Shown piece after piece: positions 37,766 through 45,397 of a stretch of 64,000 nucleotides of DNA. The notes beneath the pieces are model-generated. The model worked only from the letters and a program-made list of their open reading frames with translations, searched no databases and was not told the origin of the DNA. The position numbers and the translations under genes were made by a program. The stretch's first letter is position 1; every line of letters begins with the position of its first letter. Source of the DNA: Flavobacterium fryxellicola (GTDB lineage: Bacteria > Bacteroidota > Bacteroidia > Flavobacteriales > Flavobacteriaceae); NCBI RefSeq assembly GCF_900143245.1, contig NZ_FRDK01000008.1:1-64000 (forward strand), given 5' to 3'.

Positions 37766-38301
37766 TGCTTAGAACTGTTTATTATTATTACGGAGGCTCC
37801 AGTTCCAGATTGAATAACCTTCATATCTCTTGAAATGGAATTTGAACCAAAATTTTGAATATTTTGATTATTCCCTTTCTGAATTAATTCCATTGTTACA
37901 TCGTATTTTGTATATAATGCAAAATCGTGGATTTTATTATTATTACCAAGCTGAATCACTTTTTGGTTTAGCGAATTAGCCTGTTTATCGAGTAAAACTT
38001 CATTATTATTTCCTTTTTGCACAACGGAAATATCAATGATTTTACTCTTGAGGTACGAATTAACACTATTGTAATTCCCTATTTGTTGAATTTGAACGTT
38101 ATTGCCCATTAGTTGAAGATTTAAAGAGGCACGAGAGTTAACAATATGAGAATTAGAGCTAATGTATAAAGTAGCTTCTTTTTTATCCAACAATGAAATA
38201 TTATTATCATCATCATATTTATAATTTACAGGTTCTCCCTGAGCTAAAACAAGCTGGAAAAAAAATAAACAAAGAATGATATTTAAAGATATAGATTTCA
38301 T
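37762..38301 (-). CDS. csgB: Minor curlin-like subunit (CsgB-like)
   Basis: Exported amyloid subunit that would nucleate the fibre. A signal peptide (MKSISLNIILCLFFFQLVLA) is followed by ~155 residues with repeated Q-x-G-N-N units: LQLMGNNVQIQQIGNYNSVN, VVQKGNNNEVL, VIQLGNNNKIHDF, LIQKGNNQNIQNFG and VIQSGTGASVIII. The final repeat loses the N-N pair, as in surface-anchoring repeats. The stop overlaps the csgE start (ATGA at 37762-37765), implying coupled translation. The order relative to csgA and the smaller number of repeats support the minor-subunit call; experimental polarity is not known. Confidence 0.85.
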   Translation of the reverse strand: MKSISLNIILCLFFFQLVLAQGEPVNYKYDDDNNISLLDKKEATLYISSNSHIVNSRASLNLQLMGNNVQIQQIGNYNSVNSYLKSKIIDISVVQKGNNNEVLLDKQANSLNQKVIQLGNNNKIHDFALYTKYDVTMELIQKGNNQNIQNFGSNSISRDMKVIQSGTGASVIIINSSKQ

Positions 38302-38319
38302 GATCTTATTTTTATAATA

Positions 38320-38358
38320 AAAAAGATGGGACAGCCGTAATGAGCTGTCCCTATCTTA
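38320..38358 (-). terminator. Hairpin between csgA and csgB (attenuator or mRNA stabiliser)
   Basis: AAGAT(A)GGGACAGC ... GCTGTCCCATCTT stem followed on the minus strand by a T-run, placed 12 bp after the csgA stop. It probably ends most transcripts, so that csgA is made in excess of the downstream assembly genes. Confidence 0.75.
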
Positions 38359-38369
38359 AGGCTTACTTA

Positions 38370-39254
38370 TTAGTTAGCTTGATTTACATTAGCCACATTA
38401 GAATTTCCTTGTTGTGCAGTACTATTCATGTTGCCTGAAGTGTTTCCTGTTTGCATAGTGGTCGCTCTATTATTGTTTCCTTCCTGCAAAATATTATCAA
38501 GATTTCTATACCCCATTTGAGTAGTTGAAGCATCATTATTACGTCCATATTGATAATGATTCGCTACGTTTCTATCAACTATCGTTGCTGCCTTACCAAC
38601 ACTATTTTGGTTAATATCGGAATCATTATTTCTACCACCTTGACTAGTGTACGCTTTATTCCAATTTCCACGTTGCGTTTGAGTAGCTTCATTATAACCA
38701 TGAGGAGAGAATGGTATTGCAGAAGTTAATGGCACTCCTAAGGTAAAAGTAGCCACTGTAGGAAGCGGATTATTTCCTGAAGTTCCTTGATCTATAGTAG
38801 CTTCGTTATCATTTCCTCTTTGTGTCTGAGTAGCTTTGTCATGTCCATCTAAACTTGCAGTTGCCACTACTACCTCATCTTGCCAAATTGTAGCGTCATT
38901 TCTATCCCCTCTTTGTGATTGGGTAGCCATGTTGTTCCAATTATTTTGAGAAATATAAGCATAGTTGTCATCCCCTCTTTGGAAGATGTCAGCCATGTTT
39001 TTTGCAGATGTATTAATCGAACCTACAAGCATTTGACCCGGATTAACTCCTTGGTATACGTAAGCATCATTGTTGTTCAATTCTTGTTTAACCTTGGAAT
39101 TCTGAGCGGTACCAATTTGACTAACTTGTGCAAATTGAGAAAATCCAGTTTGGCCTACTGCACTTACATTTGGTCCAGCTACTGGACCTGGTTGAGCATA
39201 AGAAATTGCCACTGTACATAGCATCGCGGAGATGCTTAAAACTACTTTTTTCAT
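38370..39254 (-). CDS. csgA: Major curlin-like amyloid subunit (CsgA-like)
   Basis: Exported functional-amyloid subunit of 294 residues, about twice the size of E. coli CsgA (151). The signal peptide MKKVVLSISAMLCTVAISYA is followed by about ten curlin repeats, each built on Q-x-G/Q-R-G-x-x-N-x-A: FQRGDDNYAYISQ, QSQRGDRNDATIW, QTQRGNDNEATIDQG, QTQRGNWNKAYTSQG, HYQYGRNNDASTTQ, NILQEGNNNRATTMQ and QQGNSNVANVNQAN. The long spacer between repeats 4 and 5 (about 145-175) is hydrophobic and proline-rich. The ATG at 39254 is preferred because it gives the signal peptide. It is the first gene of the operon, with a strong promoter about 140 bp upstream. Confidence 0.9.
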   Translation of the reverse strand: MKKVVLSISAMLCTVAISYAQPGPVAGPNVSAVGQTGFSQFAQVSQIGTAQNSKVKQELNNNDAYVYQGVNPGQMLVGSINTSAKNMADIFQRGDDNYAYISQNNWNNMATQSQRGDRNDATIWQDEVVVATASLDGHDKATQTQRGNDNEATIDQGTSGNNPLPTVATFTLGVPLTSAIPFSPHGYNEATQTQRGNWNKAYTSQGGRNNDSDINQNSVGKAATIVDRNVANHYQYGRNNDASTTQMGYRNLDNILQEGNNNRATTMQTGNTSGNMNSTAQQGNSNVANVNQAN

Positions 39255-39391
39255 AATAAATATATTTAATTGGTTGTTAATACAAATTATCATGTAGGTT
39301 TTAAAAAAGCGATTTGGGAACCACTCTTACGGTATAATAAATAACAAGATTTTTAGTATTAATACTGAAACCTTATTTGATTATTACATAC

Positions 39392-39423
39392 CAAAGATAG
39401 AAAACATTATTAAAAAAAAACAA
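39392..39423 (-). promoter_or_regulatory. Promoter of the curli operon
   Basis: On the minus strand TTG (39421-39423) lies 21 nt before TATCTTTG (39392-39399), an exact TAnnTTTG -7 element. The leader to the csgA ATG is about 130 nt. No comparable element is nearer. Confidence 0.65.
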
Positions 39424-39441
39424 GTATAAATACTTGTTTTT
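39416..39441. promoter_or_regulatory. Palindrome over the curli promoter, candidate operator
   Basis: Perfect inverted repeat AAAAACAAGTAT-AA-ATACTTGTTTTT with 12-bp arms and a 2-bp centre, overlapping the -33 TTG. Its position suits a repressor or activator site. It could also be a small terminator, but the 2-nt centre is too tight for an RNA loop unless the stem opens. Confidence 0.5.
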
Positions 39442-39875
39442 CATCTGAATAGGTGTTTTTTCGATGAAAAGCAACTCTGTATCGATGAACTACCTTGTAT
39501 TACAGAAAAAAAAATAAGAAAAAAATTATAAATATAGATATTCAAAGAAAAAGAAAAGATCTCCAAATATTTAACGAGAACTATACTATAATAATATCAA
39601 AGTAACGCGCGTAAGAAAGGCTTAGCACAATAGTTTGGTAAAAGAGCATCCTATGCAGCCCAATGCTGAAGAAACATAAACGAAAAGATCTGGAATAAAC
39701 AAATAGGACCACTCTTTTAGTTAATTCGCTAGCCTTTTCGTCATTGTTTACAAAAATAAAACCGTGCTACACTTCGATTAGTCATATTAAGTTCAGTATT
39801 AGCTCTAATTCCAATTTACTGAAGCAAAGTTTTTTTTACAACAGCATAGCAACAATTTTTATCGATTAATGGATC
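39442..39875. other. Intergenic region between the curli operon and glnN
   Basis: About 430 bp without an open frame of note, AT-rich with some short direct repeats of AAAAG and GATCT. It probably holds upstream curli regulation. No further element is recognised. Confidence 0.5.
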
Positions 39876-39910
39876 GCAAAAAAAATGCCTTTCCAAAATG
39901 GAAAGGCATA
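39876..39910 (-). terminator. Terminator of glnN
   Basis: ATGCCTTTCC/GGAAAGGCAT, 10-bp stem with AAAAT loop, followed by a T-run on the minus strand, 25 bp past the stop. Confidence 0.9.
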
Positions 39911-39934
39911 TATCCTGTTAAAATTCTTTGCTTA

Positions 39935-42124
39935 TTATTTAGTAAACAACAATTCTCTATATTTAGTCAACGTCCAAATTTCGTTATCAACCAACAACTC
40001 TAATTTATCACAGTGATTTCTAATGATTTCAAAATAAGGTTTTACTTTATTACAATAAGCTTCTGCCATTTCCTGCGCATCAGTCAAATTATTAGCACTC
40101 TTTCTCTCGTTAGTCATCTCTTGTACTTTAGAATTGATTCCTTCGATATGACCTGAAATTTCTTTTATCAAAACGATTTGTTCTTTGGCAATAGTTTCAA
40201 AATCTGCTCCGAAAATATCCTTCAGCCCTTTCACATTTGCAATTAGCGTATTTTGATAACGGATTGCCGTTGGTATAACGTGATTTTTTGAAATATCACC
40301 TAGAACGCGACCTTCAATTTGAATTTTCTTGGTATATTCCTCTAATTCAATTTCGTATCGAGCTTCTACTTCAATATGATTCATAATATTCAATTCAGAA
40401 AACAAGTCTAAAGATTGTTTAGAAATTCTTGCTTTTAAAGCTTCAGGAGTCGTTTTGAAGTTACTCAAACCTCTTTTTGCAGCTTCTACTTCCCATTCTT
40501 CACTATAACCGTCTCCTTCAAAAAGGATTTTTTTAGATTGTTTGATGTACTCTCTTAAAACATTGAAGATCGCATCGTCTTTCTTCATGTCTTTGGAATC
40601 AATCAAAGCATCAACTTCAACTTTAAAATCTCTAAGTTGTTTTGCAACAATAGCGTTCAAAGTGGTCATTGCATTCGAACAGTTCGCCGTAGATCCTACT
40701 GCTCTAAACTCAAATTTATTTCCTGTAAAAGCAAATGGTGAAGTTCTATTTCTATCTGTGTTGTCTAAAAGAACGTCTGGAATTTTCCCTACTACGTTTA
40801 ATTTTAGATCTGTTTTTTCTTCTGGGGATAATTTACCTGTGGTTACTCCTTCTAACTCCGCTAAAACTTTAGTCAATTGTCCCCCAATAAATACGGAGAT
40901 AATTGCAGGAGGTGCTTCATTAGCTCCTAATCTGTGATCATTGCTTGCGGAGGCAATCGCAGCTCTTAATAAAGACTCATTATCATTTACGGCTTTAATC
41001 GTATTGATAAAGAAAGTCAAAAACTGTAAGTTACTCATTGGTGTTTTGCTTGGACTTAACAAGTTTACTCCAGTGTCAGTTGCTAATGACCAGTTATTGT
41101 GTTTCCCTGAACCGTTTACTCCTTTAAAAGGTTTTTCATGGAACAACACTTTCAATTCATGACGTTCTGCCACTTTTTGCATTACATCCATCAATAAACA
41201 GTTATGATCAACGGCTAAGTTTGTTTCTTCAAAAATAGGTGCCAACTCAAATTGATTAGGTGCTACTTCATTATGACGCGTTTTCACTGGAATTCCTAAC
41301 AACATACATTCTTGCTCCAAATCTCTCATGTACGTCAAGGCACGTGTTGGAATTGATCCAAAATAATGATCGTCTAATTGCTGTCCCTTTGCAGAGGTAT
41401 GCCCTAGCAACGTTCTCCCAGTCATAATAAGGTCAGGGCGTGAATTTGCCAACGCTCTATCTACTAGGAAATATTCTTGTTCCCAACCTAAAGTGGCGGT
41501 AACTTTTTTTACATTTTTATCAAAATATTTACATACTTCAGTGGCAGCGTCGTCCATAACCATTAAAGCACGTAATAAAGGTGTTTTATAATCTAAAGCC
41601 TCTCCTGTGTACGAAATAAAAACAGTTGGAATGCATAAGGTCGTTCCAAAAATAAATGCTGGAGATGTTGGATCCCAAGCTGTATAGCCTCGCGCTTCAA
41701 ATGTGTTTCTAATTCCTCCATTTGGAAAACTAGAAGCATCAGGTTCTTGTTGTACTAATTGAGCACCACCAAACTTTTCTACTGAATCGCTACCGTCATA
41801 AGAGGTTTCAAAAAAAGCATCATGTTTCTCTGCTGTAGTTCCTGTAAGAGGTTGAAACCAGTGTGTGTAATGAGTTACTCCTTTAGACAAGGCCCATTCT
41901 TTCATACCCATGGCGATATAATCTGCTAATTTTCTGTCTATTTTAGTTCCATGCTGTACTGCATCGCGCACACCTTTAAAAGCATCAGAAGTTAAAAATT
42001 GCTTCATCGCTTTGTCATTAAAGACATTGGCACCAAATATCGTTGATTTTCTATCCGATTCTTCAAATTTAACTGGCTTTCTAGTCGATGCTTCTCTCAA
42101 AGCTTGAAAACGTAATGTTGACAT
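39935..42124 (-). CDS. glnN: Glutamine synthetase type III
   Basis: Makes glutamine from glutamate, ammonia and ATP. The 729-residue length and the N-terminal extension RKPVKFEESDRKSTIFGANV are diagnostic of the GSIII class found in Bacteroidota and cyanobacteria. Catalytic-domain features include GWEQEYFLVDRALANSRPDL with the metal-binding Glu pair, TRHNEVAPNQFELAP, NGSGKHNNWSLATDTGVNLL and NRTSPFAFTGNKFEFRAVGS. The C-terminal helical domain (about 590-725) is also typical. It is a single leftward gene with its own terminator. It is the likely main ammonium-assimilation enzyme, because no GlnA or regulator lies nearby. Confidence 0.96.
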   Translation of the reverse strand: MSTLRFQALREASTRKPVKFEESDRKSTIFGANVFNDKAMKQFLTSDAFKGVRDAVQHGTKIDRKLADYIAMGMKEWALSKGVTHYTHWFQPLTGTTAEKHDAFFETSYDGSDSVEKFGGAQLVQQEPDASSFPNGGIRNTFEARGYTAWDPTSPAFIFGTTLCIPTVFISYTGEALDYKTPLLRALMVMDDAATEVCKYFDKNVKKVTATLGWEQEYFLVDRALANSRPDLIMTGRTLLGHTSAKGQQLDDHYFGSIPTRALTYMRDLEQECMLLGIPVKTRHNEVAPNQFELAPIFEETNLAVDHNCLLMDVMQKVAERHELKVLFHEKPFKGVNGSGKHNNWSLATDTGVNLLSPSKTPMSNLQFLTFFINTIKAVNDNESLLRAAIASASNDHRLGANEAPPAIISVFIGGQLTKVLAELEGVTTGKLSPEEKTDLKLNVVGKIPDVLLDNTDRNRTSPFAFTGNKFEFRAVGSTANCSNAMTTLNAIVAKQLRDFKVEVDALIDSKDMKKDDAIFNVLREYIKQSKKILFEGDGYSEEWEVEAAKRGLSNFKTTPEALKARISKQSLDLFSELNIMNHIEVEARYEIELEEYTKKIQIEGRVLGDISKNHVIPTAIRYQNTLIANVKGLKDIFGADFETIAKEQIVLIKEISGHIEGINSKVQEMTNERKSANNLTDAQEMAEAYCNKVKPYFEIIRNHCDKLELLVDNEIWTLTKYRELLFTK

Positions 42125-42358
42125 AAAAATTGATTTTAATTAATTAGACCCCTATTATTTTGATGCAAATATAATTTAATTATTACTTTTATAAAGTTTT
42201 ACCTCTTATTTTTATGGGCCAAGGCTTTAAATTTATTAATTCAATAGAAAAACGTGCTAAAAATCACAACTTAGCAATTTAAAGGTTGTTATTTTTCTAG
42301 TAACACATTCTATAAAAATTGACACTCTTAAGAAGGCTATTAACTTTCGATAAAAATT

Positions 42359-42390
42359 TTGTTAAAGTTTAAAAATCAAAAGTATCTTTA
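42359..42390 (+). promoter_or_regulatory. Promoter of the TerC gene
   Basis: TTG (42359-42361), 21 nt spacer, TATCTTTA (42383-42390), one mismatch from TAnnTTTG, 24 bp before the ATG. Confidence 0.5.
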
Positions 42391-42414
42391 CACAAAATTT
42401 AAATAACTTACATT

Positions 42415-43362
42415 ATGATTGTCTGGATTACTTTTTTAACCGCTGTTTTAATTTTTCTAGCACTTGATTTAGGAGTTTTCAATAAAACACCGCATATTAT
42501 AAGTTCAAAAGAAGCTGGAAAATGGACTGGTATTTGGGTTGCATTATCATTTATGTTTTCTGGTGTGATCTACTGGCTCTATTCTACAAATTATATTGCT
42601 AATCCTGATAATCTTAAGCCCACAACAGCTGCAATAAAATTTATTACTGGATATTTGATTGAATTATCGTTAAGTATTGACAACATATTTGTCATCGCAA
42701 TCATCTTTGCCGCTTTTAAAATTCCACAGAAATACCAACATCGTGTGCTATTTTGGGGAATATTAGGAGCCATCATTTTTAGAGGTTTAATGATCTTTTT
42801 TGGCGTCATGCTTATTAATAAATTCTCTTGGATGACCTATATCTTTGGTGCATTCCTGATCTATACTGCTATGAAAATGTTATTTAGTGGTAAAGATGAA
42901 CAATTCCAGCCTAAAAAATCATTCGTATACAGAAGTCTAAAAAAAATAATGCCAATATCAAACCATATTGATGAGGAACATTTTTTTGTAAGAAGAAGAC
43001 ATATAACGGCGGCAACACCTCTTTTTGTGGCGCTAGTAGTTATTGAAGTGATGGATGTAGTTTTTGCTATTGATAGTGTACCGGCAATTTTAGCCATAAC
43101 AAACGACCCCTTTTTAGTTTTTAGTTCTAATATATTTGCTATTCTGGGATTGCGTTCCATGTATTTTTTCCTTGCAAACATGTTAGCCAAATTTAGCTAT
43201 TTAGAATACAGTCTGATCGCTATTTTAAGTTTCGTGGGTTTAAAAATGCTATTGCATGAATATATTAAATTACCAGAATGGGTATCACTTGCTTTTATAG
43301 CACTTTCCCTTATTATTGGAATTGTAATTTCTTTACGAAAAAGCAGCAAAGAATTCGTTTAA
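42415..43362 (+). CDS. TerC family integral membrane protein
   Basis: Polytopic inner-membrane protein of 315 residues with about nine hydrophobic helices. TerC hallmarks are LFLALDLGVFN-like ALDLGVFNKTPH near the start, LSLSIDNIFVIAIIF (about 85-99) with the conserved Asp-Asn, RGLMIFFG, VIEVMDVVFAIDSVPAILAI with two membrane acidic residues, and LRSMYFFLANML. Members of this family (including Alx) take part in tellurite resistance or in manganese export and metal loading of secreted proteins; which applies here cannot be told. It is monocistronic with a bidirectional terminator after it. Confidence 0.93.
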   Translation: MIVWITFLTAVLIFLALDLGVFNKTPHIISSKEAGKWTGIWVALSFMFSGVIYWLYSTNYIANPDNLKPTTAAIKFITGYLIELSLSIDNIFVIAIIFAAFKIPQKYQHRVLFWGILGAIIFRGLMIFFGVMLINKFSWMTYIFGAFLIYTAMKMLFSGKDEQFQPKKSFVYRSLKKIMPISNHIDEEHFFVRRRHITAATPLFVALVVIEVMDVVFAIDSVPAILAITNDPFLVFSSNIFAILGLRSMYFFLANMLAKFSYLEYSLIAILSFVGLKMLLHEYIKLPEWVSLAFIALSLIIGIVISLRKSSKEFV

Positions 43363-43383
43363 TACCATCATCCATTAAAACAC

Positions 43384-43415
43384 AAAAAAAGGGAAATCTC
43401 ACGATTTCCCTTTTT
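43384..43415. terminator. Bidirectional Rho-independent terminator
   Basis: GGGAAATC-TCAC-GATTTCCC stem flanked by A and T runs between the convergent TerC and 43430 genes. Confidence 0.9.
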
Positions 43416-43429
43416 ACTTTTTATATACT

Positions 43430-43930
43430 TTACAAATTAATTTTCTTCACTTCACTTTTATCAACTTTCAATGCTGACATTACGGAATCAATATTGTTTT
43501 TATTAATCGTTTTAGCAAACCCATCTGGTATAATAACGATTCTAAAAGTTTGATTTTGTGTCCAACTGGACGGCAATGTATTCAGACTGAAGTTAGCCGA
43601 CAAAAAGAGATTTACATTAAACCTTGAAAAATCAAAATTAAAGTCTAGCGCACCTCCATCATTAAAATAATAAGTTTGAGGCATTAATTTCCAAATATCT
43701 TGACCGTTTACCGTATCATATAAATGATATACTAAAACGGAATCCGAAGAATAAATAGGAGGATTAAATTCAACCAGGCTACTATAATTATTACTGGAAT
43801 TAAATGAAGTAGTGACTTCAAACACTTCGTTTCTTGGTCCGTTATCCGTATTATCATATACTTCTGTTACTTCGCAGCTTTGTAGTACCATCATCCCGAT
43901 GAAAACTAAAAATAAGGTAATTTTTTTCAT
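43430..43930 (-). CDS. Hypothetical lipoprotein
   Basis: Not recognised. The 166-residue product has a lipoprotein signal, MKKITLFLVFIGMMVLQSC, with lipobox VLQSC. The mature part is beta-rich with aromatic and Asn/Ser residues (NEVFEVTTSFNSSNNYSSLV, DSVLVYHLYDTVNGQDIWKL) and ends in a charged helix (NIDSVMSALKVDKSEVKKIN). It shares a terminator with terC and is transcribed alone. Such small lipoproteins are widespread in Flavobacteriia without known function. Confidence 0.65.
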   Translation of the reverse strand: MKKITLFLVFIGMMVLQSCEVTEVYDNTDNGPRNEVFEVTTSFNSSNNYSSLVEFNPPIYSSDSVLVYHLYDTVNGQDIWKLMPQTYYFNDGGALDFNFDFSRFNVNLFLSANFSLNTLPSSWTQNQTFRIVIIPDGFAKTINKNNIDSVMSALKVDKSEVKKINL

Positions 43931-44016
43931 TCGTTATCGTTTTATAATTAATAGTCTAAAACTCTATTCATGAATTGTGCCAAACTTTATTTTAAAAAAT
44001 AATGTACTTTTGGATT

Positions 44017-44586
44017 ATGGAAAAAGAACTCAAATTATACATGATAATGCTAGGCTGCACACCAGAAGGCAGGTTTACGGAGCAACATGATGTTTTTTTT
44101 GGAATTGGTAGTTCCTTGAAAGAATTGGTACCACACATGAAATCGTTTTGGCCTGAAGCCAAAGGAAAGATTCATATTGATGCTTGGCGAGAAGTAACGG
44201 TAGTGGATGAATTCTTGATTGAAATAATCCCAAAAAATAATGCAGCTACTGTGTCATCGGAACAATTATTTTTTATCAATTTAGGGGGTTATAAACAAAA
44301 TGAATTTGAAGAATACCATTATAAAATGCTTGCCGTTGCTGATCGTTTAGCCTTGGCAACCAAAAAATCTAAAGCAACTGCTTTTTATAAGCATTATGGT
44401 TTTAAAGGAGCTGAGTCTCACGTTGACGAGAAATATGGCATTGATGTAGACGATGTTTATAAAGTAGTAGATATGTTACCAGCTCCAATCAAAGCCGCAC
44501 ACGCTCTAAAAATTACTAAATCCAATGCCAATATTCAGGAGGATACTTTGCATATTGGATATGTCAAATTAAATACAATAAAATAA
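44017..44586 (+). CDS. DUF1543 domain-containing protein
   Basis: Cytoplasmic 189-residue protein. The DUF1543 module is at the N-terminus: LYMIMLGCTPEGRFTEQHDV, GIGSSLKELVPHMKSFWPEA and KIHIDAWREVTVVDEF, followed by FFINLGGYKQNEFEEYHY, a repeat-like half. The C-terminal part covers about residues 95-189. The ATG at 44017 (MEKELKL) is preferred over one five codons upstream. No function has been established for this family. It stands 72 bp after the start of the divergent 43930 lipoprotein gene, and the two may share regulatory DNA. Confidence 0.8.
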   Translation: MEKELKLYMIMLGCTPEGRFTEQHDVFFGIGSSLKELVPHMKSFWPEAKGKIHIDAWREVTVVDEFLIEIIPKNNAATVSSEQLFFINLGGYKQNEFEEYHYKMLAVADRLALATKKSKATAFYKHYGFKGAESHVDEKYGIDVDDVYKVVDMLPAPIKAAHALKITKSNANIQEDTLHIGYVKLNTIK

Positions 44587-44721
44587 AAAATTTGCTTGAC
44601 GTATTTGCTTATTTAAAAGGACTTTAACAAACATTACATTTACTTTAAGACCTCTTTGTGAACTACAGCAGCGTGTAATTTGTAATTTTAAGATATTAAC
44701 AGTACTCAAAATTAAGATATT

Positions 44722-45267
44722 ATGGAAAAGAGAATAGCTATGTTAGCCACAAACGGATTTGAAGAAGTTGAATTAAGTTCGCCAAAAGAATATCTACAGC
44801 AGCAAGGATGGAAAGTCGAAATTGTTAGTCCAGAAAATGGAACTATAAAATCATGGGCCAAAACAGATTGGGGAAAAGACTATAAAGTCGACCAACTTTT
44901 AAGTACTGCAAAGGCTAGCGATTACGACGCACTAGTGCTACCCGGTGGTGTACTAAATCCAGATAAATTGCGAACAAACGAAGCTTCTTTGCATTTTATT
45001 AAAGACTTTTTCAAAACAGGAAAACCAGTCGCTGCTATTTGCCATGGTCCTCAAATTTTGATTAGCGCCGATCTGGTCAAAGGAAGGAAAATGACTTCTT
45101 ATCCTTCTATAAAGATTGACTTAATCAACGCAGGTGCAGAATGGCACGATCAAGAAGTAATTGTAGACAGAGGCCTCATTACTAGCCGAAATCCTGATGA
45201 TTTACCTGCGTTTAATAAAAAATTAGTAGAACAAATTAAAGAAGGAAAACAACAGCAAGTTGAATAA
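44722..45267 (+). CDS. DJ-1/PfpI family protein (class I amidotransferase-like)
   Basis: Cytoplasmic protein of 181 residues with the DJ-1/PfpI fold. The nucleophile elbow is AAICHGPQIL (Cys about 112, His about 113), preceded by YDALVLPGGVLNPDKLRTNE, and a catalytic-type Glu lies near residue 14 (FEEVELSSP). This is the PfpI/YhbO pattern; relatives act as glyoxalases or deglycases against methylglyoxal damage, or as proteases in archaea. The gene is flanked by a bidirectional terminator on the right, convergent with the mutase gene. Confidence 0.88.
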   Translation: MEKRIAMLATNGFEEVELSSPKEYLQQQGWKVEIVSPENGTIKSWAKTDWGKDYKVDQLLSTAKASDYDALVLPGGVLNPDKLRTNEASLHFIKDFFKTGKPVAAICHGPQILISADLVKGRKMTSYPSIKIDLINAGAEWHDQEVIVDRGLITSRNPDDLPAFNKKLVEQIKEGKQQQVE

Positions 45268-45284
45268 TTTTTTAGCCTGTATGC

Positions 45285-45318
45285 AAAAAAAATGCGGAAA
45301 TTATTTTCCGCATTTTTT
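45285..45318. terminator. Bidirectional Rho-independent terminator
   Basis: AATGCGGAAA-TTAT-TTTCCGCATT stem with A and T runs, between convergent genes. Confidence 0.92.
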
Positions 45319-45397
45319 GTAATCTTTTAACTAAGAATTCTTTTTGTTGAAAAGATCCCGATAAAAATCGGGATAAGCGATTCACGCACTTTTTTGT

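Noticed and set aside
38370..39254. Regular short repeats inspected as a possible CRISPR or VNTR array
   Set aside because: The repeats are degenerate curlin protein repeats in one frame, not identical DNA repeats with spacers.
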